From Asterias rubens (lineage: Eukaryota; Echinodermata; Asteroidea; Forcipulatida; Asteriidae): 64,000 bases of DNA. Location: positions 124,001 through 188,000 of the forward strand of contig NC_047066.1 of assembly GCF_902459465.1 (NCBI RefSeq), written 5' to 3'. Of the stretch, positions 62,513-64,000 are shown piece after piece. How positions within the stretch are numbered: position 1 is the stretch's first letter; each line of letters begins with the position of its first letter. A program made the position numbers and the translations under genes. Under the pieces are notes generated by a model that saw only the letters and a program-made list of their open reading frames with translations, ran no database searches and was not told the DNA's origin.

Positions 62513-64000
62513 GTAAATTCAAACAAACTTGTTTACTTTGAAGGTGATTAAAGCGGTGAAGTATTTTAAAAGGCAAAGTCTACCTTTCATTTTTTAACAG
62601 TTTGATGATTTTAATCCTAGATATAAATGTAGATGTACACATTAAAAATAACATCTGGAAACTTAATTTCAAAAGCTGGTTGTGTTTTTGAGATATCGCT
62701 GAAAATCGGGAGTGAATATGTCCAAAGAGGAAACAAAATCCCTAATAGGAATACAAAATCTGAGAAGCCTTGATTATGTCGAGCGCTTACAATTTACCAT
62801 CGACTTAAAAAAATACCTAAAGATAATACTATATTTTCAATGTTGCTAAAATTATTATTGTTTTTTAAAAGACAAAAGGCACTCAAATTAATGAATCCCC
62901 CTTCTGAATTCAATAACTTGGTACACATAATAAAGTATGGCTTTCAATACGGTTAACTTGATGTTGCAATTCATATTGAAACATAGTTGCGATAATGTAA
63001 CTTTCTTCGGACTCCTGACGGTGACAAGGGTTACGTCAACGCAACTAATAATTGAAATAGCGACGATCGAAATCCAGATAATGTACCAATTGGTATTCAT
63101 TAGTATTAATTTCTTTTTTAATTGACGGACCAGTCAAAAATCAAGCCAACTGGTCCTGCTGGCCAGTTGAAAAAAAAGAGTTAAGGGCAACCCTGCATTA
63201 CGGGGCAAGTCTTCTTGGGATATTGCTCTCCATGCAGAATTCGATAAAGTGGTACATTATAACCCTTGGTTATTGTATATCAACTCGCACACAAACAATA
63301 TCTCATATTTGGATTACGGCACCTGGCAAAGCAGAACTATGTTCAAAGAGGGATTATTCTGGAAAAGGAATAATAATAACCGAAGCAGCTTTTCTTTTAA
63401 AGACAGTGTACACTATTGGTAATTGTCAAAGACCAGTCTTCTTACTTGGTGTATCTCAACATATGCATAACATAACAAACCTGTGAAAATTTGAGCTCAA
63501 TTGGTCGTCCGAGTTGCGAGATAATAATGAAAGAAAAAACACCCTTGTCACACTAAGTTGTGTGCGTTTAGATTATTGATTTCGAGACCTCAAATTCTAA
63601 ACTTGAGGTCTCGAAATCAAATTCGTGGAAAATTACTTCTTTCTCGAAAACTATGTCACTTCAGAGGGAGCCGTTTCTCACAATGTTTTATACTATCAAC
63701 CTCTCCCCATTACTCGTCACCAAGTAAGGTTTTATGCTAATAATTATTTTGAGTAATTACCAATAGTGTCCACTGCCTTTAAGAGGTTGTTTCATGAGAA
63801 GAGCTGCTTTTGAAGGAATAGAAGTACCATTATGTACTACATCAACATGTAGTATTATTACAGTATTTGCTGAAATTCTGTTCATCTTCACAGAGCTCCT
63901 TTTTCTGCCCAATATCACAATATTTGACAAAATGCTTGTGCCGGTTAAACTACTTTTAGTTAAGTTGTATTCCTCCTTAACAACAGACACTTGTTTGCAT
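62513..64000 (+). other. POLDIP2: POLDIP2 intron 2 (partial)
   Basis: AT-rich. No exon matching the next conserved POLDIP2 block was found before the window ends. It contains TTAA-type MITE copy 3. Confidence 0.55.
63397..63782. mobile_element. TTAA-type MITE, copy 3
   Basis: Flanked by TTAA at 63,397-63,400 and 63,779-63,782, closely similar to the copies at 5.4 and 17.3 kb, including the internal GAGACCTC...GAGGTCTC palindrome. Non-coding. Confidence 0.85.

Overview
This is a eukaryotic window: about 65% AT by eye, with long introns, GT-AG splice sites, many short inverted-repeat elements (MITEs), tRNA-like SINE remnants and tandem arrays. The proteins are deuterostome-like. Together with the repeats this suggests a marine invertebrate deuterostome, most likely an echinoderm. 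The species is an inference and I could not test it.

The main content is one complete gene on the minus strand, 50,061 down to about 2,810. It is the CUX1/CASP complex locus. Eleven shared exons (49,996-50,061 down to 16,791-17,013) encode the common N-terminal coiled coil. From the phase-1 donor of shared exon 11 the transcript can go two ways. One joins four CUX exons (15,483-11,598), which encode three CUT domains and a homeodomain and give a predicted 1,353-residue nuclear transcription factor. The other skips these to seven CASP exons (6,397-2,810), which encode a Golgi tail-anchored coiled-coil protein of 692 residues. I checked the phase of every junction by hand and both reading frames close exactly. 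This is the arrangement known for vertebrate CUX1.

Upstream of CUX1 in the same orientation (52,677-55,122, minus) are the last four exons of a single-pass membrane protein: a stalk, a membrane helix and a cytoplasmic tail. Its ectodomain was not found. On the plus strand, exons 1 and 2 of a POLDIP2 (PDIP38) homologue lie at 58,979-59,088 and 62,449-62,512, and the gene runs off the right edge.

The repeats are the least ordinary part. Two shared exons (3 and 8) have had their intron-facing edge, including the splice site, copied into tandem arrays inside the neighbouring intron. Introns 3 and 7 carry three more arrays (44 bp x 8, 46 bp x 18, 58 bp x 32) whose units contain splice-site-like motifs on the transcribed strand. 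From 55.8 to 59 kb is a cluster of inverted-repeat elements, including two tandem copies of an element with TTAGGG telomere-like tracts that ends about 58 bp before the POLDIP2 start codon. Intron 1 of CUX1 (19.5 kb) holds no recognisable gene but has several islands of different composition that could be regulatory. Intron 3 holds a dense cluster of ATTGAT/ATCAAT motifs, which resemble CUT-homeodomain binding sites.
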